DNA of 64,000 nt from Dechloromonas hankyongensis (GTDB lineage Bacteria > Pseudomonadota > Gammaproteobacteria > Burkholderiales > Rhodocyclaceae): assembly GCF_022012295.1 (NCBI RefSeq), contig NZ_JAKLTN010000001.1, forward strand, positions 620,001-684,000, read 5' to 3'. The notes below the pieces were generated by a model, which saw nothing but the letters and a program-made list of their open reading frames with translations, was not told the origin of the DNA and did no database searches. Of this stretch, positions 63,695-64,000 are shown piece by piece. Made by a program: the position numbers and the translations under genes. Every line of letters starts with the position of its first letter. Position 1 is the stretch's first letter.

Positions 63695-64000
63695 ATGAAA
63701 CGTTTCGTGATCGGTATTTTTCTCGTGCTGAATGGAGTGGCCGCCCAAGCCGATCTGAAGGTCTTCGCCACGGTGCCCGAATGGGGGGCGCTGGCCAAGG
63801 AGATCGGCGGCGACAAGGTCAAGCTCTACACCGCGACCACCGCCTTCCAGGACCCGCACCGCATCGAGGCCAAGCCGTCCTTGCTGGCGCAGGCGCGGCA
63901 GGCCAATCTCGTCGTGGCCGCTGGCGCTGACCTGGAAATCGGTTGGCTGCCGCTGGTCCTGCGCGACTCGGGCAATCCGGCCATCCAGCCCGGGCGGCCC
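63695..64000 (+). CDS. znuA: Zinc ABC transporter substrate-binding protein ZnuA (partial)
   Basis: 102 residues are visible before the right edge. Signal peptide MKRFVIGIFLVLNGVAAQA; then the cluster A-I/TroA start LKVFATVPEWGALAKEIGGD and TATTAFQDPHRIEAKPSLL, where the first zinc-ligand His (PHRIEAKPS) sits, and NLVVAAGADLEIGWLP. Follows the porin by eight bases, so the two are co-transcribed. Manganese binding is an alternative, but the pairing with a porin and DUF2946-like protein favours zinc. Confidence 0.8.
   Translation, partial: MKRFVIGIFLVLNGVAAQADLKVFATVPEWGALAKEIGGDKVKLYTATTAFQDPHRIEAKPSLLAQARQANLVVAAGADLEIGWLPLVLRDSGNPAIQPGRP

Overview
The window is GC-rich chromosomal DNA with tightly packed genes and typical betaproteobacterial neighbourhoods: dapF-DUF484-xerC, an S-adenosylhomocysteine (SAH) riboswitch ahead of ahcY, a BPSS1780-type membrane-protein pair, a DUF2782 gene beside a type II homoserine kinase, and nadD-rsfS-rlmH-maf. 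A Rhodocyclales-like organism (Dechloromonas/Azonexus relatives) fits best. That assignment is inference from gene content; no rRNA gene is present.

Layout. 1-17.6 kb is a cobalamin region: cobD (cut by the window edge)-cbiB-bluB read leftward behind a cobalamin riboswitch, cobQ reads right, cobU reads left, and cobT-cobS-cobC read right behind a second riboswitch with its own intrinsic terminator. Unrelated genes sit between these pieces: a FIST-like/DUF6976 gene paired with an ISL3-transposase-derived DNA-binding-like protein, a 1666-residue modular protein ending in a GH25 muramidase domain, and a sensorless histidine kinase with a REC-TPR response regulator. A short AT-rich insert carrying a stand-alone TIR-like (PF10137-type) gene lies exactly between cobS and cobC. 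17.6-30.4 kb is a lipopolysaccharide core/surface glycan cluster in which nearly every stop overlaps the next start: four GT9 heptosyltransferase-like genes, three GT4 genes, msbA, a NodB deacetylase, a CgeB-like transferase and a WaaL/Wzy ligase. About 4 kb of it (25.0-28.9 kb) is strongly AT-rich, with its edges inside coding sequences.

30.4-48.0 kb is mostly housekeeping: polA, a LOG-family gene, thrB, two BPSS1780 proteins, nadD-rsfS-rlmH-maf, an enoyl-CoA hydratase and acetoacetyl-CoA synthetase divergent around a LiuR-like palindrome, an acyltransferase, trhP, rng, a Tat-exported dienelactone hydrolase and a short ProQ. 48.1-48.5 kb holds initiator tRNA-Met and two tRNA-Lys genes behind a near-consensus stable-RNA promoter. 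48.6-55.7 kb contains an MscS channel and the methyl-cycle genes (ahcY-PF04020-tlyA-metF under an SAH riboswitch; metK with a structured leader) with an HD-GYP gene between them. 55.7-64 kb has two LpxL-type acyltransferases, a GNAT, dapF-DUF484-xerC, a 50-residue basic protein, rlmI, and the start of a probable zinc-uptake operon (DUF2946-like protein, porin, ZnuA cut by the right edge).

The most unusual items are the giant GH25 protein, the TIR-like insertion in the cobalamin operon, the ISL3-derived/FIST-like pair, the AT-rich mosaic in the LPS cluster, the metK leader hairpins and the small basic protein at 60.5 kb. No CRISPR array, intact insertion sequence or prophage was seen. No stretch over 300 bases is left without a described feature; the longest gene-free gap (13781-14193) holds the second riboswitch and its terminator.
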